From CBDBND01 sp965262665 (GTDB lineage: Bacteria; Pseudomonadota; Alphaproteobacteria; Rhodospirillales; Rhodospirillaceae): DNA of 64,000 nt. The stretch is from NCBI GenBank assembly GCA_965262665.1, contig CBDHFR010000004.1, forward strand, positions 1,550,001 through 1,614,000. The letters run 5' to 3'. The translations under genes were made by a program, and so were the position numbers. The number at the start of each line of letters is the position of its first letter. Positions within the stretch are counted from its first letter, which is position 1. Below are positions 1 through 8,949 of this stretch, piece after piece. Under the pieces are notes generated by a model. It made no database searches. It saw only the letters and a program-made list of their open reading frames with translations, and was not told the DNA's origin.

Positions 1-2
1 TC

Positions 3-425
3 ACCTCGGCGGCCATCGATGCCCGCGACTTCCAGCGCGCCCGCAAGGACCGGGAGACAGGCGCGCATCTGCCCGAGGGAACGCTGGTGGCGGTGGCGGG
101 CGGCAAGCAGATCGGCGATCCCGATACCGTCATCGCCATGCTCGATAAGGCCAGGGCCAAGTACGACGACATCGTCCTGGTCCATGGCGGCGGTCCTGGG
201 GTTGAGAAGATCGCCGCACGCTGGGCCGAGCGCAACAGCGTCCACCAGATCGTCTGCAAGCCGGACTGGACCGCCCACGGACGGGCCGCACCGTTTCGCC
301 GTAACGACGACCTCTTGAACCTGCTGCCCAAGGGTCTCATCGCCTTCCCCGGCTCCGGCATCACCGGCAACCTGGTCGACAAAGCGCGCAAGCTGGGTAT
401 TCCGGTACAAAGAGTGGCCGCATAG
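3..425 (+). CDS. DUF2493 (SLOG-fold) protein, 5' end outside window
   Basis: The frame is open from the window edge to a TAG at 423-425, so only the C-terminal part (about 140 residues) is present. It carries the Rossmann-like DUF2493/SLOG pattern: a β-strand ending VAGGKQIGDPD, then VLVHGGGPGVEKIAARWA, and near the end LIAFPGSGITGNLVDKARK. The glycine-rich loops suit nucleotide or nucleotide-derivative binding. Family members are common on alphaproteobacterial plasmids and islands; no enzymatic activity can be assigned. It is followed by an IS6 remnant, and with the helicase operon beyond it probably belonged to one plasmid-like accessory block. Confidence 0.8.
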   Translation, partial: TSAAIDARDFQRARKDRETGAHLPEGTLVAVAGGKQIGDPDTVIAMLDKARAKYDDIVLVHGGGPGVEKIAARWAERNSVHQIVCKPDWTAHGRAAPFRRNDDLLNLLPKGLIAFPGSGITGNLVDKARKLGIPVQRVAA

Positions 426-650
426 GCCGTAGCCCATCGCGGGTTGTGCCGATCCGCCGGTGCGGCCCGCGACACTTTTGTGTTGCCCATTGCGAGCACC
501 ATCTCCGGCACTGGTGCAGTGACAACTGCGCAGCATCGGCTGCAAGAGCCGGTTGGCGAATGATTTAAGGCTAATGGTCAAGTATAACAGCTAGTTATGA
601 TAGATATGCGCACCCAGGCGCATCCGTGGCGTAATGATGGAAACTATATA

Positions 651-1157
651 CTATATAACTGCCCGGTTGTTGAGCCACTGACCAGATACCTGGCGACGGT
701 CACCACCCATCTGCTTCATCGCTGCGCGATACGATGGGAGCTTATCGGTTACGATCACTTTGGGGCGTCCATACTGTTTCATGACCTTGCGCAAAAACCT
801 AAGCGCTGCCCTGCGATCCCGCCGTTTCGTGGCCAAAACCTCAAGGGCTTCCCCTTCATGGTCAACGCCACGCCATAGATAATGCGTCTCGCCGTTGATC
901 CGGACAAACACCTCATCAAGATGCCAGCGCCATTGCGAATAGAATCCATGATGAACACGGCGTTTCCGGATCTCGGCAGCAAACAATGGGCCAAAGCGGT
1001 TCCACCAGTACCGCACCGTTTCGTAAGAGACATCGATGCCTCGTTCGTGGAGCAGGTCCTCGACCTGTCTCAGGGAGAGTGGAAATCTAACATACAACAT
1101 CACCGCGAGGCGGATGACCTCGGGCGAGCTATTGAAATAACGGAAGAGATTGTGCAT
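651..1157 (-). pseudogene. IS6-family DDE transposase, C-terminally truncated
   Basis: The 168-residue product begins MHNLFRYFNSSPEVIRLAV, an N-terminal HTH region typical of IS6. It has the first catalytic Asp in the stretch WHLDEVFV and the second in VTDKLPSYRAAM. It ends abruptly after WLNNRA with two non-homologous residues, so the third catalytic residue (the Glu of NNRAENSH in copy B) is gone. The protein should be catalytically dead. Upstream bases, including GGTCTCCTAG just before the ATG, are the conserved IS left end. Confidence 0.85.
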
Positions 1158-1214
1158 CGCCGGAGGCTAGGAGACCTTACTTCCCGGCTCAAGCCGATTT
1201 AGTCTGACAATGCC
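660..1214 (-). mobile_element. IS6-family element, copy A, right end lost
   Basis: The left terminal inverted repeat lies at the high-coordinate end (rc GGCATTGTCAGACTAAATCG, ending at 1214). The following 50 bases up to the transposase start match copy B at 4158. The right end is missing: homology stops at about 660, inside the transposase codons after WLNNRA. The copy is therefore immobile unless complemented and lacks its second terminus. Confidence 0.85.
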
Positions 1215-1427
1215 GTTCGAATAGGAACTTGTAAACACAATCAAGAACATGAAGGAGCTTTACCGTATCGCTGAGAAAGAGCTTCATACCGTAGTGCTCT
1301 CATGCAAACGGGCGCGCCAACAAAGTCTCTTGACCTTCACCGTCGGCAAGTCGACGTTCCACTGAACACCACTGGTAGGGCTACCAGCAACTACTGCCGC
1401 ACGACGCTTGCGAGCGCGCTTCCTGGA

Positions 1428-3665
1428 TCAGCAGCCGGAAGAGAGCGTAAGTTTGCTACCTAAATCACTGACCCCCGCTTCGCCTAGCCACTCGTCGAGC
1501 TTCGACCAGCGCCGCCGCCCCGAGACGTTGCGCACGGCTATCGCCACCGCCTTTTTCTGTCCGACCAGCACGACCAGCCGTTTGCCGCGCGTCACGCCGG
1601 TGTAGAGCAGGTTCCGCTGGAGCATCGTGTAGTGTTGCGTCAAGAGGGGGATAACGACGGCGGGATACTCCGAGCCCTGGCTTTTGTGAATCGTCGCAGC
1701 ATACGCCGGCACCAAGGTGTCAAGCTCGCCGAAGCCATAGGCGACGGCGCGCCCGTCGAAACGCGCAGTCAGCTCGCCTTCATCGGGATCGACATCGTCC
1801 ACATAGCCGATGTCGCCGTTATAGATTTCCTTGTCGTAATCGTTCTCGATCTGCATCACCTTGTCGCCGGGCGCGAAGGTCCAGCCGAAGCGTTCGACCT
1901 TGCGCTCGCCGGCCGGATTGAGGGCGGCCTGCAGCCCGATGTTGAGCGAGCGGGCACCGGCACCGCCGCGGTTCATCGGGCATAATACCTGGATGTCGCG
2001 CACCGGATCGAACCCGAAGCGCTTCGGGATGCGCGTCTTCACCAACTCGATGATCATCGGCACCGCGGTTTCCGGATCGTTTGCCTGTACGAAGTAGAAG
2101 TCGCTGTCACCCTCGGGCTTGAAAAGATTGGGAATGGCGCCGCGGTTGATCCCGTGCGCACTGGTGACGATCCGGCTTCGCGCCGCCTGGCGGAATACCT
2201 CGGTCAGCCGTACGACCGGGACCGTGCCGGAGGCGATGATGTCGGCCAGTACCTGGCCCGGACCGACCGAGGGCAGTTGGTCGATGTCGCCCACGATCAG
2301 CAGCCCAGCCGTGTCGGGGACCGCTTTCAGCAGCGCCTGCATCAGCATGACATCGACCATCGAGGTCTCATCGACGACCAGCAGGCCGCAGTCGAGCGGG
2401 TTGTCGGCATCGCGCTTGAACCCGCCGCCCCGGGGATCGACTTCGAGCAGCCGGTGGATCGTAATAGCCTCAAACCCGGTCGCCTCGCTCATTCGCTTGG
2501 CGGCGCGGCCGGTCGGTGCGCACAGCAGCAGGGTTGCGCCCTTGGCGGCCAGGATGCGCAGAATGGCGTTGACGATGGTCGTCTTGCCCACGCCCGGCCC
2601 GCCGGTGATGACCATGGCCTTGGAAGTCAGGGCCAAGCGAACAGCATCGGCTTGGCCCGCCGCAAGCGACAGGCCGGTCTTCCCCTCGACCCAGGGCAGT
2701 GCCTTGCCGGCATCGATATCCGGCCAGGGCAGCTTGCCGTCCGCGATCTTCAGAAACCGTTCGCCGATCGCCCGTTCGGCCCGGTACAGGCCACCAAGGA
2801 ATATACAGGGAGTTCCGCCAACCGTGTCCGCGACCACCGTTCCCTCGGCCAGTTCGAGGTCCAGAGCGGTCTGAACCAACGCGTTTGGGACTTCCAGCAA
2901 TTCGACGGCGAGCGGCGCAAGCTCCTCGGACGGCAGGCCGCAATGACCGTCGTCCATCGCCTCAGTGAGCGCATAGGCAATGCCCGCGCGCACCCGGATC
3001 ATGGCCGTCTTCTCGATGCCGAGCTCCATGGCGATCGCGTCGGCGGTCTTGAACCCGATGCCGCGAATGTCGCGCGCGAGGCGGTACGGATTCTCGGTCA
3101 TGACCTGAACGGCATCCAAGCCGTAGGTCTTGTAAATCCGTACCGCGCGCGCCGTGCCGACACCATGGCTGTGCAGGAAGACCATGATCTCGCGAACGAT
3201 CTTCTGTTCCGCCCAGGCGTCGGTGATGCGCTTGGCGCGCACCCGACCGATGCCCGTCACCTCGCGCAGCCGTTCCGGCTCCGCCTCGATGATGTCGAAC
3301 ACCTTCTCGCCGAACGCCCTGACCATCTTCCCGGCGTAGACCGGGCCGATGCCGCGGATCATGCCGGAGCCGAGGTATTTCTCGATGCCCTCGATCGACG
3401 ACGGCTCCGAGGTGCGCAGGAAGCGCGCCTTGAATTGCTGACCATGGGTGCGGTCGTTGATCCATTCCCCCGATGCCGTAATCCACTCTCCGGCCGAGAC
3501 CATGGCGGCGTGACCGACGACCGTCACGAGATCGCGATGGCCTCGGGCCTTTGTTCTCAGAACGCAGAACCCGTTATCGGCATTGTGAAACGTCACCCGC
3601 TCGACGAGGCCTGCCAGAACCTCCTGGGTTGACGATTCCGGTTGCGGTTTGACTACGTCGGTCAC
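1428..3665 (-). CDS. recD2: RecD2-type ATP-dependent DNA helicase
   Basis: This 745-residue superfamily 1B helicase matches the usual RecD2 length. An N-terminal OB-like region (about residues 15-90) is followed by helix-hairpin-helix repeats (IRGIGPVYAGKMV, VTGIGRVRAKRI, IRGIGFKTADAIA). The motor begins near residue 345 with Walker A GGPGVGKTT, then APTGRAAKRMSE (motif Ia), VVDETSMVD (Walker B), GDIDQLPSVGPG (motif III), LTEVFRQA (motif IV region) and TIHKSQGSEYPAV and YTGVTRGKR near the C-terminus. It should unwind DNA 5'-3' without RecBC. It is the last gene of a three-gene leftward operon, overlapping the preceding gene by 4 bp, and is bracketed by inverted IS6 remnants. Its role here is probably in plasmid or island DNA maintenance (inference). 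Confidence 0.93.
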   Translation of the reverse strand: MTDVVKPQPESSTQEVLAGLVERVTFHNADNGFCVLRTKARGHRDLVTVVGHAAMVSAGEWITASGEWINDRTHGQQFKARFLRTSEPSSIEGIEKYLGSGMIRGIGPVYAGKMVRAFGEKVFDIIEAEPERLREVTGIGRVRAKRITDAWAEQKIVREIMVFLHSHGVGTARAVRIYKTYGLDAVQVMTENPYRLARDIRGIGFKTADAIAMELGIEKTAMIRVRAGIAYALTEAMDDGHCGLPSEELAPLAVELLEVPNALVQTALDLELAEGTVVADTVGGTPCIFLGGLYRAERAIGERFLKIADGKLPWPDIDAGKALPWVEGKTGLSLAAGQADAVRLALTSKAMVITGGPGVGKTTIVNAILRILAAKGATLLLCAPTGRAAKRMSEATGFEAITIHRLLEVDPRGGGFKRDADNPLDCGLLVVDETSMVDVMLMQALLKAVPDTAGLLIVGDIDQLPSVGPGQVLADIIASGTVPVVRLTEVFRQAARSRIVTSAHGINRGAIPNLFKPEGDSDFYFVQANDPETAVPMIIELVKTRIPKRFGFDPVRDIQVLCPMNRGGAGARSLNIGLQAALNPAGERKVERFGWTFAPGDKVMQIENDYDKEIYNGDIGYVDDVDPDEGELTARFDGRAVAYGFGELDTLVPAYAATIHKSQGSEYPAVVIPLLTQHYTMLQRNLLYTGVTRGKRLVVLVGQKKAVAIAVRNVSGRRRWSKLDEWLGEAGVSDLGSKLTLSSGC

Positions 3666-3856
3666 GACCTAACGAGCGCGGTGGTGGTCAACAATTCATT
3701 GATCGCATCGAATTGCTTCACCCGCTTCGCAGCGGCTGCCGAGTTTTCGAAGACCGGCTCGTCGTCTTCCAAGGCGGCCAGATCGTTTTCATGGCGCTCG
3801 CGCTCAATGCGCGTGAGGTGCGACTGTAGCTCTTGCGCCGTGAACATTCGCCTCAC
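3662..3856 (-). CDS. small hypothetical protein upstream of recD2
   Basis: A 64-residue, highly charged, mostly helical protein starting MRRMFTAQELQSHL, with no cysteines or membrane segment. I do not recognise a named family. Its stop overlaps the recD2 start (ATGA) and its start overlaps the stop of the next gene upstream, so the three genes are very likely translationally coupled. This tight coupling is the best evidence that it is real. Confidence 0.6.
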   Translation of the reverse strand: MRRMFTAQELQSHLTRIERERHENDLAALEDDEPVFENSAAAAKRVKQFDAINELLTTTALVRS

Positions 3857-4056
3857 CCGAGAACGAACCGGGGCAGTTCGCTGGAAAATTCGGGAGGTTG
3901 GGCGGGAGCCTCGACAAAGTGCAGCAGTTTCTCGACGACCGCGTAATCGAAGGCCGCCTTGATACCGTACCGCAGCTTGATGGTCTCAGCGGCATCGCAC
4001 TGTTCCACCCAGATTTCGTGCCAATTTCCATCCGTCATCCAGCGGCTCCCGTCCAA
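3853..4056 (-). CDS. small hypothetical protein, first gene of the recD2 operon
   Basis: A 67-residue acidic protein with aromatic residues (WHEIWVEQCD, LRYGIKAAFDYAV, then LLHFVEAP). No family is recognised. It ends overlapping the next gene at 3856, giving the order orf67-orf64-recD2. The 100 bases upstream, before the IS6 left end at 4158, would hold the promoter; I see no clear -35/-10 pair. Confidence 0.5.
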   Translation of the reverse strand: MDGSRWMTDGNWHEIWVEQCDAAETIKLRYGIKAAFDYAVVEKLLHFVEAPAQPPEFSSELPRFVLG

Positions 4057-4157
4057 TCGTCCCGTAGCGTAACCTTATAACGCCTAATGCGGCTTCCTCT
4101 ATACGTGCAGCAGGCAAACTGCCGCGTCATTGGCCCCGGTGGCCGCGGTCTTGCGCC

Positions 4158-4774
4158 GGCATTGTCAGACTAAATCGGCTTGAGCCGGGAAGTAAGGTCT
4201 CCTAGCCTCCGGCGATGCACAATCTCTTCCGTTATTTCAATAGCTCGCCCGAGGTCATCCGCCTCGCGGTGATGTTGTATGTTAGATTTCCACTCTCCCT
4301 GAGACAGGTCGAGGACCTGCTCCACGAACGAGGCATCGATGTCTCTTACGAAACGGTGCGGTACTGGTGGAACCGCTTTGGCCCATTGTTTGCTGCCGAG
4401 ATCTGGAAACGCCGTGTTCATCATGGATTCTATTCGCAATGGCGCTGGCATCTTGATGAGGTGTTTGTCCGGATCAACGGCGAGACGCATTATCTATGGC
4501 GTGGCGTTGACCATGAAGGGGAAGCCCTTGAGGTTTTGGCCACGAAACGGCGGGATCGCAGGGCAGCGCTTAGGTTTCTGAGGCGGGCTATGAAGCGTTA
4601 TGGCCGGCCAGCCACGATCGTTACGGACAGGCTACAGTCATATCGTGCTGCGATGAAGGTGGTCGGCAACGAGAGTTGCCAAGAGACCAAGCGTTGGCTC
4701 AACAACCGGGCGGAAAACTCACATCAGCCCTTGCGAAGACAGGAAGGGGTAATGGCGCGGTTCAGAGACATCAA
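4158..4774 (+). mobile_element. IS6-family element, copy B, right end replaced by IS110
   Basis: The left inverted repeat begins GGCATTGTCAGAC at 4158 and is essentially identical to copy A for more than 500 bases. The element is cut at 4774, where the IS110 left end (GTGAGTTAG at 4775) begins. Copies A and B are inverted, with both left ends facing the recD2 operon and both right ends missing. Confidence 0.85.
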
Positions 4775-4778
4775 GTGA
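4215..4778 (+). pseudogene. IS6-family DDE transposase, C-terminally truncated
   Basis: 187 residues remain of about 230. The catalytic Asp residues (WHLDEVFV, VTDRLQSY) and the Glu in NNRAENSHQPLR are present, but the protein ends at RFRDIK where the reading frame runs into the IS110 terminus. Loss of the last 40 or so residues and of the right IR makes the element non-autonomous. Confidence 0.85.
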
Positions 4779-4801
4779 GTTAGTCGCGATGTGATCTGAC
4801 A

Positions 4802-5008
4802 CCGCTCCTTTCCCAGCAAGCTGGAATGGGAGCGGCGCATCTCTTGATGGAGATGGTGGTTGTCCGTTTTGATGGTGGTGCACACCAACCACAAAACGAG
4901 GAAATGGGATGAACGCCTCCCACCCCTTGATGTTCGAAGGCCGAAAGGGTTGGACCCTCGCGGGCCGACGGTATCAAAGTGCCAAGTGGTGAAGAGCAAG
5001 CTCTTCAC
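4802..5008 (+). ncRNA. candidate IS110 bridge RNA (left end)
   Basis: The 255-bp noncoding left end contains three strong stem-loops. One runs CCGCTCC (4802-4808)/GGAGCGG (4829-4835) with an inner CCAGC/GCTGG. The second is CGTTTTG (4865-4871)/CAAAACG (4892-4898) with an inner TGGTGGTG/CACCAACCA. The third is GTGAAGAGC (4989-4997)/GCTCTTCAC (5000-5008). IS110-group elements are known to express a structured bridge RNA from this position to specify target and donor. The match here is structural and positional only. The motif GATGTGATCTGACA at the outer edge also occurs in IS481 ends in this window, so part of the region could have another origin. Confidence 0.45.
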
Positions 5009-5029
5009 GGGCAAACCGGAGGATCCGAC

Positions 5030-5931
5030 ATGAAGACCAACAGAACCGTCGTTGGTGTGGATACGGCAAAGCGAGTGTTCCAGTTGCACTGGGTGGATAT
5101 GGAGGCGGGTGAGATTGTCGATTTGAAGCTGACGCGGGCGAAGTTCCTGGAGCACTTCGCCAACCGCACGCCCTGCGTTGTGGCGATGGCGGCGTGCGGC
5201 GGCACGCAGCATTGGGCGCGCCGGCTGCGGGAACTCGGGCACGAGCCCCGGCTGTTGCCGGCCAAGGCTGTTCGGCCCTTCGTTGGCGGCAATAAGAACG
5301 ATGCGCAGGACGCGCGGGCGATCTGGACCGCGGTTCAGCAACCCGGCATCAAGACCGTTGCGATCAAGACCGAGGAACAGCAGGCGGTCCTGGCAATGCA
5401 CCGCATGCGCCAGCAGCTGGTGAAGTTCCGCACTGCCCAGATCAACGGCCTGCGCGGCCTTCTGAGCGAATACGGCGAGGTCATGCCGCAAGGCCGGGCC
5501 GGCTAAGCCGTGCGATCGCCCCGGCCCTGGAGCGGGTCTCGGAGCGCCTTCCGGTGATGATCGTGGAGACCTTAGCCGAGCAGTGGGCGCGGGTGGCCCA
5601 GCTCGACAAGGAGAGCGGCGAGATCGAACGGCGGATCAAACTGTGGCACCGCAGCAATGCCGCCAGCCAGCGGATTGCGGAGATTCCCGGTGTCGGGGTA
5701 CTGACCGCAACGGCTGTGGTGGTGGCGATGGGTGATCCCGCTGCCCTCAGGTCCGGCCGCGAGTTTGCCGCCTGGCTCGGCCTGGTGCCCCGGCACACAG
5801 GCACTGGGGGACGGGTTCGCACGCTCGGCATTTCCAAGCGCGGTGACAAGTATCTCCGCACCCTGCTGATCCACGGCGCACGCGCCGTGCTCACCAACGC
5901 CAAGACGCCCCCGAATGGGCGCTGCGCCTAG
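5030..5931 (+). pseudogene. IS110-family transposase (DEDD), frameshifted
   Basis: The start at 5030 has a GGAGG ribosome site 9 bases upstream. The N-terminal RuvC-like domain is intact (VVGVDTAKRVFQ, VAMAACGG, NKNDAQDARAIW supplying the acidic residues). A 1-base deletion at about 5503 (GGCTAAGC, against GGCATAAGC in copy B) creates a stop. The C-terminal Tnp_20 domain resumes in another frame at about 5554 (IPGVGVLTATAVVVAMGD, FAAWLGLVPRHTGTGG). A second lost base near 5912 shifts the end (PPEWALRL becomes PPNGRCA). Not functional as read. Confidence 0.85.
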
Positions 5932-5960
5932 TCGAGACTTCGCGGCAGCGGCCGGACAAG

Positions 5961-6407
5961 GTGCGCCGCATCGTCATGAGCACCGCCGGTGTGTATTCCG
6001 TTGAAGAACAGAAAGGGTGGCAGCAGCGCATGGGCGCTATCCCGGTGAGCGCCGACGGCAGTTATTACGCAGCTCTTTGGGAACGCTTCCAAACTTTAAA
6101 CCGGGGCCGACTCGACACCGATCAGAATGCTTTTCGCTTCCACGAAACCGTGCGGGCTGGACCGTGCATGTGGTGGGGCTCGCGGGCGGCGAACCTGTAT
6201 ATTCTCGGCGAGGTGCTGCCGGAGATCGAACACAAGATTCTGCTGGTCTGTTCCGACGAGGACTCACTCATAGAACCGACCCGTCGCGGCGCGGCCTTGT
6301 TGCGCAACGGCCGGTATGTGGAATTTCCCGGTCAGGGCAACAGCATGGTCGAGTACCGCGCGGCAGCCGTTGCTCCGACCATCGCGTCTTTCTTAGCTGA
6401 AACGTAA
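5961..6407 (+). pseudogene. alpha/beta-hydrolase C-terminal remnant
   Basis: The last half resembles the C-terminus of an α/β-hydrolase: a strand KILLVCSDEDSLIEP in the position of the acid-loop, then a helix and GNSMVEYRAAAVAPTIASFL as the terminal helix. No nucleophile elbow (GxSxG) is present, so the N-terminal catalytic half is missing. The start codon is nominal, since the frame is fused to the end of the IS110 element. Probably a gene cut by the IS insertion. Confidence 0.5.
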
Positions 6408-6435
6408 AGATTTCAGGTGGTGCGATTTTAAGTGA

Positions 6436-7201
6436 CTACCAGGTCATCTCCTCGCCGGTATTGGCGAAGTAGCGGCCTGCCATCTCTAAATCGAATTTTT
6501 CGATCATTGCCATAGAGCGGGATACACTGGTTTCCACATCGATCATCAGATTTTTCGGCAAGCCGGCAGTAAAGTCGGTAGCGACAAAACCAGGTGTCAA
6601 GATGCCAACAATATCACCTTTTTCTTTCACCGTTGGGTGCGTGGCTACGTTTTTCATCACCATGTTCAAGGCTGACTTGCTGGCACGGTAAAAAACCTGA
6701 CGCGAGCCACGCACAAACGACAAGCGGCCTTCGCCCGATGAAATATTGATGATCTTCTTCTGATCACTGGCAGCGACGTGATCGAGAAAAGCTTCGGTTA
6801 TTTTGAGAGGACCGAGCACGTTGATGCTCATCACATCATCAAAGACCGAGTAATCGATGGCGCCGAAGTCCTGGGTATTGCGGCCGCCGGAAATACCAGC
6901 GTTGTTGATCAGCACGTCAATGGTCGTGCCTTGAAGTTTTGCCGCCAATGCATCGATGCCAGCGTGGTCGGTGACGTCCAGGGTTTCGATGCTGATGTTG
7001 TCGTGCTGTTTGGTAAGATCCTGCAGCGGCATGTCGTCTTCCGGCGAACGGGCCGTGGCGATCACATCCCACCCTTGTTCCGCATAGCGTTTGGCAAATT
7101 CAAAGCCGATGCCACGCACTGGCGCCGGTGATCAATACCGTCGCTGCTTGCGCGGAGGAAAAAGCAAAGAGTGTAATGAAGTGAAATGTTGCGCGAAGCA
7201 T
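6436..7201 (-). pseudogene. exported SDR oxidoreductase 1, frameshifted near N-terminus
   Basis: A start at 7201 encodes a Sec-like leader (MLRATFHFITLFAFSSAQA) followed by ATVLITGAS, the first Rossmann strand. One extra base at about 7120 throws the TGxxxGIG loop out of frame. The rest (from RGIGFEFAKRYAEQG) is intact, with NNAGISGG and the catalytic YRASK. Function as an NAD(P)-dependent dehydrogenase is inferred from family. It is the downstream member of a leftward tandem of SDR paralogues and ends at 6436 in the motif EEMTW, which the paralogues share as SSMSW or SEIPW. Confidence 0.8.
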
Positions 7202-7230
7202 AGTCGTCCCTTTCTTTATTATTCGCCCTG

Positions 7231-8004
7231 TTACCAAGGAATCTCGCTGCCGTCATAGCTCAAGAATCGGCCCGAAGTGTCCACGGTCAATGCGTCAATC
7301 AGCGGAATCAAGCTGGAAACGCTTTTGTCAGCGGGCATCGTTGGCAGGTCGCGGTAATCGAAGTTCTCTGCGGTTTCCGCTTGATCCTGGGGAAGGCCGA
7401 AGGTCTGGCGTAGCATCCGGGTTTCGACCAGGCCGGGCATGAACACAACGACCGCAATACCCTGATCTCTAAAGTGTTCACTCGCACCCCGCAGGGCCAT
7501 GTTGAGCGCCGCTTTGCTGAGGGCGTAAAACGGTGTGTTGGGTGGTTTGCTGACGGACCCGATGGAACCTAGAAAACTGGTGATGGCGACGATCTTCTTG
7601 TCCTGTCCGGCAATCACATGGGGTGTAAACGCTTCGATCACTTTCATCGGACCGAGCACGTTGACTTCAAGGATTTCGTGAAACAGCGTCGGGTCCAACG
7701 TGCCCCAATGTTGGCGAGATAAGTCGCTGTAAACGCCCGCATTGTTGAGCAGAACATCAATGGCCATGCCGTCGTACTTGGCCGCAAGGGCGCTGATCTG
7801 ATCATGATTGGTCACGTCGAGCGTTTCGACTTTGATAGCTGAATTGGTTGCTGCTTGGTCCTGCAGCTCTTCAGCGCGCTCGGGCGAACGGCACGCGGCG
7901 ATGATCGTCCAGCCCCTGGCGGCATACTGGGTAACGAATTCCAGTCCAATGCCCCGGTTCGCACCCGTCACCAGGACGGTCTTGTTCTCACCGGTGTTCA
8001 CCAA
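7231..8004 (-). CDS. SDR oxidoreductase 2 (no signal peptide)
   Basis: A 257-residue classical SDR: TGANRGIG cofactor loop at residues 14-21, NNAG, a Ser in ITSFLGS and the catalytic YALSK. The residues after β2 (ACRSPERAE) suggest NADP(H). Unlike its neighbours it has no leader; it starts MVNTGENKTVLVTG inside the last codons of SDR 3 (7-bp overlap), so it is probably translationally coupled. Substrate unknown. It shares a characteristic C-terminus (DTSGRFLSYDGSEIPW) with the other copies. Confidence 0.85.
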   Translation of the reverse strand: MVNTGENKTVLVTGANRGIGLEFVTQYAARGWTIIAACRSPERAEELQDQAATNSAIKVETLDVTNHDQISALAAKYDGMAIDVLLNNAGVYSDLSRQHWGTLDPTLFHEILEVNVLGPMKVIEAFTPHVIAGQDKKIVAITSFLGSIGSVSKPPNTPFYALSKAALNMALRGASEHFRDQGIAVVVFMPGLVETRMLRQTFGLPQDQAETAENFDYRDLPTMPADKSVSSLIPLIDALTVDTSGRFLSYDGSEIPW

Positions 8005-8828
8005 GACATGGAGCTGCCATCGTACCTTATGAATTCACCCGATCGGTCTGGCGTCAACCCGGCAGTGGCGGCAATCATCTGCGAGACGCTTTGTTCCGTG
8101 GTCAGCGGCGTGAAACGACCATAGTCGAAGTCTTCGGCCGCCTCAGCTTCCGCCTTGGGGAGACCCACGGCTTGACGCAGCATCCGGGTATCAACACCGC
8201 CGGGATGAAAAATCCCAACTGTAATTCCTTGGTCTTTCAAGCGCATGGCCGTGCCGCGCATGGCCATATTCACCGCTGCTTTGCTGATGGAATAGTAAGG
8301 CGCCCGTGGCGGGTTCCGCACTGACGCGATTGATCCAGCCGTGCTGGAAATAACGATGATTTTCTTGTCCTCGCTGGCGGCCACGTGATCCGCAAAGGCT
8401 TCCGATACCTTAAGCGGCCCAAACACATTCACCGCCATCACTTGATCGAACAAGCCCTTGTCCAGTTCGCCCCAGGCCTGGCGCGGCAAGTCACCGAACA
8501 TGCCGGCGTTGTTGACCAGTACATCGATAGCGGTGCCGTCATATTTGTCAGCCAACGCAGCGATCTGTTCCAGATTGGTCACGTCCAAGGCTTCAATGGT
8601 GATGTTGCGATTGGCGCGTGCCAGCGCTTGCAGATCGTCGTCGTCATCGGGCGACCGGCTGGTGGCAATGACATCCCAGCCATCGGCGGCATATTGGGTG
8701 ACGAACTCAAGGCCGATGCCCCTGTTGGATCCGGTGATCAACACCGTAGCGGCTTGGCTTGTACCCACTGCGAGTGTCAACACGAAGATGAGCAAACCCA
8801 AGAAAGGCCGAATAAACTGAAGTGACAT
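7998..8828 (-). CDS. exported SDR oxidoreductase 3
   Basis: I choose the start at 8828 because AGGAGG lies 8-13 bases upstream and it opens a clean signal peptide: MSLQF, a hydrophobic core FLGLLIFVLTLAVG, then TSQA/ATVLITG. The mature protein is a full SDR domain with TGSNRGIG, NNAG, ISSTAGS and catalytic YSISK. The leader predicts export to the periplasm or anchoring at the inner membrane, unusual for an NAD(P)-dependent family. It is first of the leftward run SDR3-SDR2-SDR1 and divergent from the VOC gene at 8950. Confidence 0.85.
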   Translation of the reverse strand: MSLQFIRPFLGLLIFVLTLAVGTSQAATVLITGSNRGIGLEFVTQYAADGWDVIATSRSPDDDDDLQALARANRNITIEALDVTNLEQIAALADKYDGTAIDVLVNNAGMFGDLPRQAWGELDKGLFDQVMAVNVFGPLKVSEAFADHVAASEDKKIIVISSTAGSIASVRNPPRAPYYSISKAAVNMAMRGTAMRLKDQGITVGIFHPGGVDTRMLRQAVGLPKAEAEAAEDFDYGRFTPLTTEQSVSQMIAATAGLTPDRSGEFIRYDGSSMSW

Positions 8829-8949
8829 AATGGTTAATCCTCCTGACCATCCATATATAACACTCAGTCTAAGGCAGTGGCACACTGCTACCCACATAAA
8901 AGCGCCCTTATCCTTTCCTTTGCCAAGACAAATTCAATGCGAGGATTCC

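Larger units (their letters stand above)
4775..5955 (+). mobile_element. IS110-family element, copy A
   Basis: The left boundary is set by comparison with copy B (39.3-40.27 kb): both begin GTGAGTTAGTCGCGATGTGA and stay nearly identical through the noncoding left end and most of the transposase. The right boundary is approximate, where transposase homology gives way to a hydrolase fragment. As usual for IS110 there are no obvious long terminal inverted repeats. Confidence 0.75.

Noticed and set aside
2154..3632. Long plus-strand open frame (492 codons) opposite the helicase
   Set aside because: It is the antisense shadow of recD2, which has all helicase motifs in the other strand; no family pattern is visible in the shadow.
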